Shown in pieces: positions 45,599 to 56,294 of a stretch of 64,000 bases of DNA. Each line of letters starts with the position of its first letter. The first letter of the stretch is position 1. The notes beneath the pieces are model-generated. The model was given only the letters and a program-made list of their open reading frames with translations, ran no database searches and was not told the origin of the DNA. The stretch spans positions 248,001 through 312,000 of the forward strand of contig ML058409.1 of assembly GCA_003013855.2 (NCBI GenBank), in the 5' to 3' direction. A program made the translations under genes and the position numbers. The DNA comes from Liriodendron chinense (taxonomy: Eukaryota > Streptophyta > Magnoliopsida > Magnoliales > Magnoliaceae).

Positions 45599-47003
45599 TG
45601 TTGAACCTCCAATTTATACATGATATAGCCCATTACATCACATTATATGTATGGTTTGCATGTTTAAAAGGCCCATCTAATGCATGTTTTGTGATTATAG
45701 GAATGAGATCGACTTCACTCAATTGGAGGCCAAAAAGTGCAGATTTAGGAGCCTTTGAATGAAGGCCCAAGGAGGACCAAAGAAGGAAGAAGAAAGAGGG
45801 AGAAAAGAGATGGAAGAAAGGAAGAAAAAGAAGAAAAGAAAAGGTCATGACCGGTCGGCCACACCTCTGGAAGTCGCTGGACTAAGGGCCAGCCAAGTCC
45901 GACCGGTCAAGACCGGTCGGCCACCCTACCAACCCTCTTGTGAAGCCCCTGGATCAAGGAACAAAATGGTCCGACCGGTCTTGACCGGTCAGCCATCAAG
46001 TCAGGAAACTCCCTGTACACGCTGGACTTACACTAGACAGGTCCGACCGGTTGTGACCGGTCGGCCAGACCGGTCGTGACCATGCATTAAAACAAACAGT
46101 TTCTATTTCTGATCCGAAAATTTATGTGCAGTGCGTATCCTTACGCAATTTCTGAAAGATTCCTACGCAAGAGAGCTTCCCCAGTATAAAAGGACACCTA
46201 AGGTCTCTTCCTAGGGCATCATAGAAACTGAGGAACTTCGTGAGAGAGGAAGGGAGCCGTCGTGGAGCGTTTGCAACCCTCCAAATTCTGGGTTTTTATG
46301 TTTTCTAGTTTTCTTTTATGAGTTCTAGTTGTAGTATGACAATGCTCGGCTAGAATCTCTCAGCTAAGGCTGAGAGGTGAAGCTTGTAGCCAATTTCATG
46401 TTTGATTCAGCTTAATTCAAGTAGTTTCACTTCAAGTTCGAATTTTGAATGTTCTAGTTCTTAAAGTTGATATTTTTAGAAGTTTTATGAGAGTTCATGT
46501 GCTCCGGACATGGATTCCTTGTAATTCTCTGAGATTATCATGTTTTGCTTTATTAGATTCGAATTATGGTAACCCTTGAGCATGCCATAGTCCATAGGCA
46601 TGGCTGTTAGTCCAAAGGCTATAATTTCGAATTCTACATGTGGTTGAATGGGATTAGAACTTGGAAGTTCAACTTGAGTGGGAGTGAATGTGTTTAATAC
46701 TTTATCTTCCAACTAGATGAGAGATATAACTTCAAATCTAGTTGTGTGTTATGCTTAGATTGATTGGATTGTTATGGGATTGTTACAAGTGGATCCTTGA
46801 AAGCCTTAGTTCCTTAATTACTGAATTTTCTTAAGTTACTGTTTTAGCATAATTCTCTCAATTGAATATCTTAATTATTGAAATTTTAGTTGTTGGAATA
46901 ACCTAGAAGTTGTTCTCTAATTCCCTGTGGATCGACCTCGGTCTTACCGAGATTTATTACTACATCGCAGCCTTACACTTGAGGCAAGCGAATAGACGGC
47001 ACA
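45599..47003 (+). repeat. A1 3' LTR (right end approximate)
   Basis: Starts TGTTGAACCTCC. It contains eight GACCGGT units (45849-46080), a TATA box (CAGTATAAAAGG, 46185-46192) and near its end GTGGATCGACCTCGGTC, a phrase common at the 3' end of such plant LTRs. The end at GACGGCACA (47003) is a guess, because the 5' LTR was deleted. The next 100 bp (47004-47102) probably belong to C1's 5' untranslated region. Confidence 0.6.
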
Positions 47004-47681
47004 GGAAGAAGTGAATCTGTTTCGAGTTCGGTTTGAAACAAAAATTACAAATAAAGTAGAAACAGAATCTGTCTGTTGTTTTCAATAATTTGGTTTCAAG
47101 ATTGTTGGATGTGGGTGTTGAAAACAACTGACAAAATTTAAAATAAAATGAAAATTAAATAAATAAAATGGAACTTATGTGTTTTAAAGAACTGAGTCGA
47201 GGCGTGACGAATCACTGGGCCTTGAAACCAAATCTGCCCTCCTTGGACCACTTTCCAAATGTAACAGGAGTCACGAACAGTTGGCCTCGAAGATATAATG
47301 ACTATCATCCTAGTCCCGGTTGTGCACTCGCCGTACAGGGCTCGAACCAGCAAATACATCGCAAACTCGAAATGTAGCGACTCAGAGAGTCAGCGAAAAA
47401 CAGAAGCAGAAAAATCGAGTCCAGAGTTTAGCAAACTTGAGAGAGAAGAAGAATTTCGAATGATTTTAAAACGGATTAATTGAGTCCTATCTATAGGCTT
47501 AATTAGGTGCTTAATGCAGCATTTAGAATTGGGTTAGGTCCGCTTGGTTTAAACCCAACTGATGCGACCACCCGAACAGATACGTCTTTGAACGTTTAAA
47601 ACAAAACGACCGTCGGTGCGAGTACACTTTCAGTGTTCGTTTGAGCAAAAAGAAGATGCGCAAGTATACTCACAATAGACC

Positions 47682-49697
47682 TAGGGTGCATTTGGTAAAA
47701 CTTAATTTTATGACTTATCACTTAAAATTGTTAATTTCAATGATTTTGGTAATTTAAACCGTTTGGTAACTAAAATAAATTAAGTACTTAATTAGAAATA
47801 TCACTGAAATTTGGTAAGATTTTTTCAGCCATCGCACCTTCACTTAAAACTTAACGCTAAACGCGGTAAGTGATTTGCCTTTAAATTTATTATGAATTGT
47901 GACGAAAATATCCCTGCCAACTTTTAAAAATGACAAGATTACCCACCATGAGTTTCCAAAAGTCATGAAGTGGTTCCTTCTTCTCCCTCAAACGAAAAAT
48001 CCCTAGAGATATGCAAGCTAAATCGTTCTCAAATTCCTCTTTTATTCCAGTTAATCTTGAGGTGGGGTTTTGATTTTTTTGTTCTTTCTTTTTTTAAACC
48101 TTCCTAGGGCTCACTATGATGTTTATTTGTCATCCATACCGTTTATAAGGTCACACATCCCTGAATGAAGGGAAAACAAAAATATTAGCTTGATCGAAAA
48201 CTTCTACGACACCCAAAAAGTTACAGAAGATAGATGTCCAATCTCATTGCTTTATGTGATATGGTCCACTTAAGCTTTGGATCTGCCTCATTTTTGGGCT
48301 CATGTGATAAGATGATCTCACCAAATGAATGGATGGTTTAGATATAACATACATCATGGTAGGGCCCACAAAACTTAATGTTGCTGACCAAAAAGGAAGT
48401 ACTACCGAACGCAGATTGGGTGCTACAGGACGCGGATTAGCTACTGACACATCGAACCTGTCTACTGAAGTGATGTCACCATGTTCTGTGGGCCCCAGCA
48501 TGATGTATATGTTGTATTCACACCATCCACCCATTTGGATAGACCAGTTTAGGGCCTGACTCAAAGAATGAGGCAGATCCAAAGCTCCAGTGCACCCCAC
48601 CACAGAAAACAGTGGGGACATTGACATCCACCGTTGAGAACTTCCTAGGCCCACAAAAGTTTTCAATCAAATTGATATTTGTGTTTTCCCTTCCTCTATG
48701 TCGGTGTGAATTTATGAACAGGTTGGATCTCAAATAAAAATCATGGTAGCCCCTAAGAAGTTTTCAACGGTGGATGTCACTGTCCCCACTGTTTTCTGTG
48801 GTGGGGTCCACTTGAGATCTGGATCTGCCTCATTCTTTTTGTCATGTCTTAGAATGATCTCTCAAAATGATTGGACGGTGTAGATATAACAGATACATCA
48901 TGTGGAAGCCCACGTACCATGGTGACGATATTAGCTACTCAACCTGTCAATAGCTGATCCACGTCTGGTACTACCCCCACCAGGACGAGAGCGGATTAGG
49001 TGAGACCCCAGATCCTCACTGGCGGATGTTCAATCTTTCTTTTAATTTGATTTTATGCATGCCACATTTATAATTTTTAAATACTTGCACATCAAGTGAG
49101 CTAAGAGATCTTACAATGCCATTTGTACATGTGGACAAAGAGATTGTATATGTGTGGCCCACTTATTCGACCGACTGATAATATTTTTTTTTTTAGCCAA
49201 AGCATTTCTTATTCAAGGTTATGAGTCAAAAGTATGTTAGGTGGGACCCTAGAGATGAATGGTCTATTATCATCCTTGTATGAGATGCCATGATCCACCA
49301 ATCGAAGGGTTATAATCATTCTATAAAAAAAAAAATATAACACATGGTTCATCAATTGAAGGGTCATTGTTTGAAAGATACATGTTGATAGGTATATGTG
49401 TGCCAAATTTAGTAGCAAGGCAATATCATGTTTTGTCTCATATTCAACAAAGGATAGAAATTGAGACAATAGGGGCAAATATGACAAATTGTCAATTTTC
49501 AAATATTTATGATTTACTTTTACCATAAACACGTTTTTGTGAAAAAATTACTTATTTTCATATATCAGGACTTTTTTTTAGACAAATAACCAAACAGAAT
49601 TTTCAATACTTATAAGTACTTAAATTCAGTACTTTAAGTTTTTATCACTTAAATTAAGTTTCAGACCTTATTTTTCAGTTTACCAAACGGCACCCTA
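47682..49697. mobile_element. D1, 2.0-kb non-autonomous inverted-repeat DNA element
   Basis: Left end TAGGGTGCATTTGGTAAAAC; right end in reverse TAGGGTGCCGTTTGGTAAAC. Subterminal AGTGATAAAAACTTAA/ACTTATCACTTAAAA motifs add to the symmetry. No transposase frame. No clear TSD (AATAGACC against GACCCCGG), so I cannot choose between hAT and another superfamily. Sits inside the right C1 LTR. Confidence 0.6.
48236..48970. mobile_element. Foldback MULE-like MITEs inside D1
   Basis: 48425-48970 is palindromic: GGATTAGCTACTGACACATC ... AATGAGGCAGATCCAAAGCT ... CACAGAAAACAGTGGGGACA, then inverted copies ending in TGACAGGTTGAGTAGCTAA read in reverse. The centre is near 48700. 48236-48380 looks like one arm of a second copy. 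Confidence 0.6.
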
Positions 49698-49863
49698 GAC
49701 CCCGGCGCAGCTCGACCGGCTGGCGCCCGTGTGTGATTTTTAACATAGGGTGGGTCAATGTGCATAGCCCCCACAAACAACAAAATTCACTTGCCCCTTG
49801 AGAGCCTAACCTATGTGCAAAACCAATAAATTATTTAAAATTCATTTTAAATACAACATATAT

Positions 49864-50003
49864 CAAGCCGACCAACCTAATTAACTCGGACCAGCCCGCT
49901 TGGATTGAGAATTCCCAACCTTGGGTTGGGTTAGGTTGGGTTGAGGTATAAGAACCTTGGGATGGGTTAGAGTTTACCCCAACCCGCCATATTTTCAGCC
50001 CTA
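49864..50003. mobile_element. H1 hAT-like element, right part
   Basis: GGTTGGGTTAGGTTGGG-type subterminal repeats, ending CATATTTTCAGCCCTA. See the left part at 9991 for the inverted repeat and TSD. Confidence 0.65.
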
Positions 50004-50011
50004 ACCCAAGC

Positions 50012-50439
50012 CATGTCACTACAGGACCAGCGGGCCGGCCCATTGCCACCTGCCACTTGGACGGTATTAAGCAGCTGGCATGCATGCCACGCTACATCAA
50101 AGCCCTTCCGGGGATCACGTGAGCAGATTATCCTACGATAGGCTCTACTGAGCACCCGTGATACATGAGGTTCGAGGGGACTCTGCGTGCACGCTCCTCT
50201 GCCTTTTGAATCTGCACTTGCATCTAAGACTGGAGTGGCCCACCACACATTCCTCAATGGGTAGGCGCCATGTCCAAGAAACTGAGCTGATATGATGATC
50301 AGGTGGGGCACAGTTGTTTAAAATAAATGGAATGGTGAGATAAATTGGCAATACGTGTGGCCCATTTAACGATCAGGATCACCCAATTAACGGCTCAGAT
50401 ATCTCACACGTGTGTCCACTTTGGCATGTCTAGATCTTG
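50012..50439. other. Intergenic, nothing firm
   Basis: Unique-looking DNA with GTGGCCCA-type phrases that may be decayed MITE sequence. No gene. Confidence 0.35.
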
Positions 50440-50690
50440 GAGGCCACAAAAGTTTTGGATCAAGATGACAGGTAAACATTACGATGGACTCTTTGAAGTT
50501 TTTAATGGTGGCCGTTCAATTACCATTATTTACTTTACTGTGTGGTCCAGCTGAGATTTGTGTCTGCTTCATTTTTGGGACCATGCCCTAACATAAGCTG
50601 GAAAAACGGATGGATGGTGTGGATATACGGGCCTCATGGTCAGGGTCGCACCCACATGGCTGGATCATGGGTCGGCGGCTTATCCGAAAT
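50440..50690. mobile_element. Decayed foldback-family MITE arm
   Basis: ACAAAAGTTTTGGATCAAGA ... GTGTGGTCCAGCTGAGATTT ... GTCGCACCCACATGGCTGG. The last block recurs inverted at about 53225-53260 as CCAGCCATGTGGGTGCGAC, so two copies of one family face each other 2.5 kb apart. Confidence 0.45.
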
Positions 50691-51889
50691 ATTCTAACCG
50701 TCAGATTATATCATACATTATGGCCCACCTGAGTAGTGAAACGGCCTCATTTTTTAGGCATCTACGCATTATTTTCCAACAACAAGGAAAGCTCGTATAT
50801 CGCACACGTGTTCCATATATGCAGGTGTGCTGTATATGTGCCTTTATCAACACACGTGTAGAATTACCAAAACTTGGTTTGGGAACTTTGTTGACTTGGT
50901 CCATTGACTGTTTACATTTTGACCATCCTTGTAGGTAGTGTTCTACATGAGTCAAGTAAGCTTGAAAAACTCCCTGAACTCAACTCGAAAATGCTGGACT
51001 CGAGGTTGGAATTGGAAGTGAGTTTGAGTCGAGTCGAGCAACTTTTTAGATACTCGAATGAATTCGAGCCTAACATTGAGCAAGGTCATGCTCGACTTGT
51101 CTCGGCTTGAATATTAGCTCGAACTTGGATCAATTTGACTTAGCTCATCTTAGCTTGTTGAATCGAATTATAAATACTCATCTCCTCAAAAAAATAAAAA
51201 AAACCTAATCTTATTTTTATTTTACCTGCATGAGTGTCCCCTCTCTCCGACTCTCTCTAACCTTAACCCCTCCCTCACTGAACTCGATGGCTAACCCCAT
51301 TCCCTCAGCTCAACAGCTAGCCACCCCCGAGCCGCACTGAGACACTGACTTATAGAACGTTGCTTGTCCACCCACCCATCACCACTGAGTTGATCTATCC
51401 ACTTGAATCCTTAATTTCTCAATTTTTCATTTTTTATTTTCTTGTTCGATAAGAATTCTCTACCTTTCATTTTTTTTTCTTGTTTGTTTTTCTTAAATTT
51501 CTTCTTAGGTCATTTCAATTTTTTTATTTCTAGGTGTCCAACTAGCAACAGGCTCGAAAGACTCATACTTGGACTTAAACTCTGCTCAAACTCAAGCTCG
51601 AGTCGAACTCGCTAAGTTTGCTGGCTGATGGAGTTGGTCCACGCTCGGCTTCATGGCAAAGCTCTACTTGTACGGCCACTGAAAAGTGAGTTAGATTCAG
51701 AATAGTTGCGATTTCTGTTTATGGCCATCCAAAGTGGGGCCCACGAATCGGAACGTTTAATTTCAGATGCTCACATGCGCGTGTATTGTTCTTTTGGGTG
51801 CCTGCGTATGAATGTCACGCTCTCCGATGTACCAAAGGCTCTCTCTTTGTCTTTAAATTCGAATTGTTTCCCTCCATAGCCTTTTGAAC
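50691..51889. other. Intergenic with CTCGAG-rich repetitive segment
   Basis: 50950-51160 and 51540-51650 carry inverted CTCGAGTCGAG/GAGCTCGAGTC-type phrases flanking an AT- and CT-rich middle, perhaps another decayed DNA element. No gene. Confidence 0.35.
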
Positions 51890-52260
51890 AAAAAGGGTGC
51901 GTAGGGAGCCAAGTACCTGCACCTGTAGGCATGGCCTTTTCCTGCATGCAGATTGTGTTCCACACATGTGGCACGTTTGAATTATGATTCAGACCAGACA
52001 TCGTGTGGGATCATCCGTTGATTGACTGATAATCAAATTTTTTCACTGATTGGATTATCCTAACCGTCTAATAAATGGGCCTTTCTTCACTCAATGGTAG
52101 CCGTTGCTATTTTTGCCTTTTAGAATACATTTGTATGGCATTGCTTAAAGCGCGTGATTATTTTTTTTTTACAACAATCATGCAACGTCGAAAATACAAA
52201 ACGGACGGTTTCGATCTCATAGATGTCTATCACGTTTTCAGAGTGTGGCATCGCACGGAA
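51890..52260. repeat. Dispersed repeat, copy 1
   Basis: Shares with 54775-55210, in the same orientation, TACCTGC...GGCATGG, the CACATGTGGCACG block, GGGATCATCCGT..., ATAAATGGGCCT...GTAGCCGTTGCT and GGACGG(T/C)TTCGATCT. Family unknown. Confidence 0.5.
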
Positions 52261-52672
52261 TCCGCTGTGCTGTTCTGTACTCTCCACAGTACAAGTGACG
52301 GATGATGAGTGAATCTAGACCGTTCATCTGATGGTATCCATCGTGGATGGCCTATCTTTCATATTTCAAAACGATTGTACAATCCTAAACAGGTGTAGCT
52401 TAGCATCCCTCATTTTACCACAAGGAATGTCGACTAGTAGCACCCTCTTTTTTGTCTACACGAACGCTGTTAAGGTCCCTAATCAGACGGTTCTGATCAT
52501 CTTATCTATCTGAATCGAGACCTGTTATCGGTACCACAGCAGGTACAGGTAAATGGACGGAGAGACGGCTCTACTGTATCACGGACCGCGGTTCTCCTCG
52601 GACTACGTATCTTCTCCCAGACGTGACGGGAAGCTCTGTGGGCCCCTACTCTCCGTGTAAAATCCGGACGGA
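52261..52672. other. Intergenic, nothing recognised
   Basis: No frame, repeat or motif that I can support. Confidence 0.35.
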
Positions 52673-53178
52673 TTCAGTGGCTATCTCGCTAGAAGTGACG
52701 TCACCAAGGTCTGTGGACGCCTACCATGATGTATGTGTCGTATCCACACCGTCCATCCATTTGGAGAGATCATTTTAGGGCATGATCCAAAGAATGAGTC
52801 AGATCCAAAGCTCAAGTCGACCCCACCACAGAAAAAACTGGGGATTGAACGTAGACCATTAAAAATTTCTTGGGGCCATAGAAGTTTTCGATCAAGATGA
52901 TATTTGTGTTTTCCCTTTGTCTATGTCTGTATGAACTTATGAACAGGTTGCATCTCAAATAAACATCATTTTGGTCCATAGTAAGGTTTCAACGGTGACG
53001 TCATCTGTCCCACTGTTTTCTTTTAATGGGGTCTACTTAAGCCTTGTATCTTCTTCAATTTTTTATTAATACTCTAAAATGATCCCGCCAAGTGGATGGA
53101 CGGTGTGGATACAACACATGCATCATAGTGGGTCCCAAAAAATTGGTGACTCACTTCCGCAGCGAGATAGCAACTGAA
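52673..53178. mobile_element. Foldback MULE-like MITE (506 bp)
   Basis: Terminal inverted repeats TTCAGTGGCTATCTCGCTAG and, in reverse from the right end, TTCAGTTGCTATCTCGCTGC, continuing inward through GTGACGTCACC/GTGAGTCACC. Internal blocks match the family elsewhere: ATGAGTCAGATCCAAAGCTC and CCCACCACAGAAAA. No coding capacity and no clear TSD. Confidence 0.7.
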
Positions 53179-53194
53179 GTTTCCAGTAGCTAAT

Positions 53195-53800
53195 TAGCGT
53201 CCAATCGAGCGGGACTCGGCTACGACCCAGAAACCAGCCATGTGGGTGCGACCCCGTCCTTAGGGCCCACCTCGATGGATGCAATGTATACCGGCTCAAT
53301 CCATCTGTCTTTTCAGCTTACTTAGGGCATGTTCCTAACAACTAAATAGATACAAATTCCAAGTGGACCGCACCACATGAAACAGTGGTTATTAGCCATT
53401 AAAAACCATTTTTGTGGCACAAAAGTTTTGAATCAAGCTGATATTTGTTTTTTTTTTTTTTCCTTTTATCCAAGTCTGTGGGACCTTATCAACAGATTAC
53501 AGTCGACCCTACCCAATACTCTCTTCTCACCCAACTTCCAGCATGTAAATTACTTTTCCTCGTTGGGTACACTTGGATGTAATTTCGTGAATACTTGTTA
53601 AATTCAAGCCGTCCATCCATTTTGCAGTATCATTTTAGAGCATGTTCTAAGAAATGAAGAAGATCGAACACTTGTATAGGCCCCGGGAATTTTTCAATGG
53701 CAGGCATTCAATCCCCACCTGCTAGCTGTGGTGCGGTCCATTTCCGCTGTGGATTCGCCACGAGATAATATTTGTTTGTACCGTTAAAATTATTATTCTC
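53195..53800. mobile_element. Decayed foldback-family MITE
   Basis: Starts near GGCTACGACCCAGAAACCAG, with CCAGCCATGTGGGTGCGACC, then TTTTGAATCAAGCTGATATT. The right half is weak. No gene. Confidence 0.4.
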
Positions 53801-54257
53801 ACCTGATGGACGGAGTGGATTTACATATCAAAACCTGTGGGCCCCGCGTAGCTTGAATGCGTAAAACATGCATTGTAGAGACTTCCAGCCCCATCGGAGG
53901 GAGTTGTAGGGTGCGCAGTACGCATACGCGCGTACCTCGGGCGATGTCGCTGGAGATGTCATTTCGCGTCCAAATCATTCGACGCCAGCGTTGAGTGCAA
54001 CGCACCAACCGCTAAAACGGAGGATGCTATCATCGTGCTGTTCCAACGGGAATTATTAGCTCCGACTCGACGGTTCAGATGAACCCAACGAGCCCTTTCC
54101 ACCGTCCGATTCTCGTGGCGAAGATCACGCGCACGTTCTTCCAGCTCAGAGCGTTAGGTAGACACGTCAGGGTCCTGCCACGCCAGCAAGAAGGACGAGA
54201 GACACCCATCGTCCTCACGTTCTCTAATAGGAAAACGGCCCAACCAATCATCGCCTT
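53801..54257. other. Intergenic, nothing recognised
   Basis: GC content is higher than its neighbours. No supported gene. Confidence 0.35.
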
Positions 54258-54641
54258 GAGATTTTCTCGTATACATCCCGACGGATCGCAATATGACACG
54301 TCAGGACTTTAATCTTTGAATCTGGGTCTTTTTCTGATGATCCAAACCGTTTATATGATTATTCTCACCTTTCATGGTGGATATAAATCAAATATAAATT
54401 TTAAAATGGGGTCATTTTGATTCTTTAAAATGTGACTCTTTTGCTTTTAAATTGGACAGTTAATATAGCCTTAGTCTAATCAAAGTATTAAAACATTAAA
54501 TTTAATTTTTTTTTCGTACATATATTACTAAGAGAATATTTATTATATGAACGGTTTGGATCATTGCAAATAATCCAATTACAATGGTAGATGCCCCGAC
54601 GTATCATACTACAATACGTCGGGATGTATTCGAGAAACCTC
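54258..54641. mobile_element. MULE-type MITE with 9-bp TSD (384 bp)
   Basis: Inverted repeats of about 45 bp: GAGATTTTCTCGTATACATC on the left and GAGGTTTCTCGAATACATCC in reverse on the right, both followed by CCGACG. Inner ends share GATGATCCAAACCGTT/CAATGATCCAAACCGTT. Flanks are CATCGCCTT (54249-54257) and CATCATCTT (54642-54650), 7/9 identical, the TSD size of Mutator-like elements. Confidence 0.75.
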
Positions 54642-54774
54642 CATCATCTTTTCCATGATCACTGATCAGGGCAGAAAAATCGGTATGATGACGAAATTGC
54701 CCTTTACTCAAATTAAAATTACAAGGTGTTTTAACGAGTGGCTGATTTTTTTTAATGACGCAAATGTCCTTCTG

Positions 54775-55210
54775 GAATCGGCCTGCAACACGAGAACGGA
54801 TTACCTGCCTATGGAGCATCGCATTTTCGTGCCACCAGATCGTGTGCCGCACACGTGGCATATTTTATGATGATCTGAACCATACATCATGGGAATCATC
54901 CGTGATTATTGACGATTGATAAATGTTCGTTTGATTACGCCATCTTAGCCATCTAATAGATGGGCCTCTTATCACTTAACAGTAGCCGTTGCTGGTTTGT
55001 CTTTTAGCCTTCCATTGTATGCTGCTAAGGACCAGAACTGTCTAAACACTTGGATTTATGTACCAATACCCATCTACTGTTGTAATGCTCGGAATGGACG
55101 GCTTCGATCTGATCGATGTCTGCCACACATTCAGAACGACATTGACTAATTTACTGTTGGAATCTCGAAATGGACGGCTTGGATCTAATCCAGTCTGCCA
55201 CATATATTGA
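54775..55210. repeat. Dispersed repeat, copy 2
   Basis: Same-direction partner of 51890-52260. Within it, ATGGACGGCTTCGATCTGAT and AATGGACGGCTTGGATCTAA form a short local duplication. Confidence 0.5.
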
Positions 55211-55245
55211 GAATGATGTGGAGGGACAGAAAATAACGCGGAAAC

Positions 55246-55774
55246 TAGGGCTGTCAATGGACCGGGTTGGCCCGACAGGCTTTCGGGCGTGGCTCACATT
55301 GGGCTGGGCCCGCAGGTCGAGTTCGGGCCTAAAGTATAAGCCCGTTTATTAAACGGGCCATACTTGGACTATGCCGTTCAAAAGCCGGACAACCCGGCCC
55401 AACCTGAATATATTTTTTAATTTAAAATTTAAATTAAAGCGTTTTCCGTCCTTTTAAATTTTAAATTTTACACAAAATTTTCTTAAAAATCTCTCCCTCC
55501 TAAAATTCCTTTTATTCTTTATAGTGTTGATGATTTTTTTTAATATATGGAAAAACGCAGGATTAAAGGATAATTTTTTTTCTTTATTTGAAAGGTCGGG
55601 CTCATTCTTAGGCCAATTTCAGGCCGGACCATGCATTTATATCTTAGGTCAGGCTTGGGCTAGACTATTGTGGCCCGTCACGAGTCTAAGCCAAGTTTGG
55701 GAATAAGTTGAGAGAGGCAGGCTGGGTTTAGACAGAGCTTGGCCCGACCTTAACCAGGCCCATTGACACCCCTA
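55246..55774. mobile_element. hAT-like MITE with 8-bp TSD (529 bp)
   Basis: Left end TAGGGCTGTCAATGGACCGG; right end in reverse TAGGGGTGTCAATGGGCCTG. Subterminal GGGCC/GGCCC phrases on both sides and an AT-rich middle. Flanks GCGGAAAC (55238-55245) and GTTGAAAC (55775-55782) match 6/8. No transposase. Confidence 0.7.
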
Positions 55775-56294
55775 GTTGAAACTGCTCTTCGGCAACGCTT
55801 AATACTCTGGGTGTTAGGACACTTGATACGCACGTAGCACATATTAACTCAAGCCGACTAAATTGTGGAGACGCTTGATACTATTGTTGTTGAGTGACGT
55901 TCTCAAAATCATATTGGTTTACTAATTCCAACCTCTGATTGGTGAGCACTTGTTCATTGAAATAAGACCGTTGGATATTTTTAACCTTAACTGCCCATTA
56001 AATGTCCACCAATCAATAGTTAGATATGGTTAAAAAAAGGCTGTAATTTTTTGCTGATGATCGATCTAAACTCGCATGCAACTTTTCAGGAATTTCTAAC
56101 AGTATGCGTATTATCCATCAAAGTTTATGAAACCACCTGAAGTGGGTCCCATTACCTGGAATCGAATATTAATTGCCAATCGTACAATATATCTCTGCGC
56201 TTGTGTACCATCATTACAATTTCAGTTGATCAAGTGAGGACTGTAGTTAGATGATTAGAGCCATGGAAATCATAAACCCAACCTAGACACCGAT
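55775..56294. other. Intergenic, nothing recognised
   Basis: AT-rich; no supported feature before the C2 LTR. Confidence 0.35.

Larger units (their letters stand above)
47103..49858 (-). repeat. C1 copia 5' LTR (right copy), interrupted by D1
   Basis: 47103-47681 and 49698-49858 are the two parts. TGTTGGATGTGGGTGTTG and the following 370 bp match 10446-10830; the other end (TTTAAATACAACA) matches 11114. It lacks about 110 bp, including the TATA region present in the left LTR, and has an unrelated middle. The flank TATAT (49859-49863) matches that left of 10446. Confidence 0.6.

Noticed and set aside
47682..49697. 8-bp TSD for D1
   Set aside because: The flanking 8-mers do not match beyond a shifted GACC, so I do not claim a hAT duplication.
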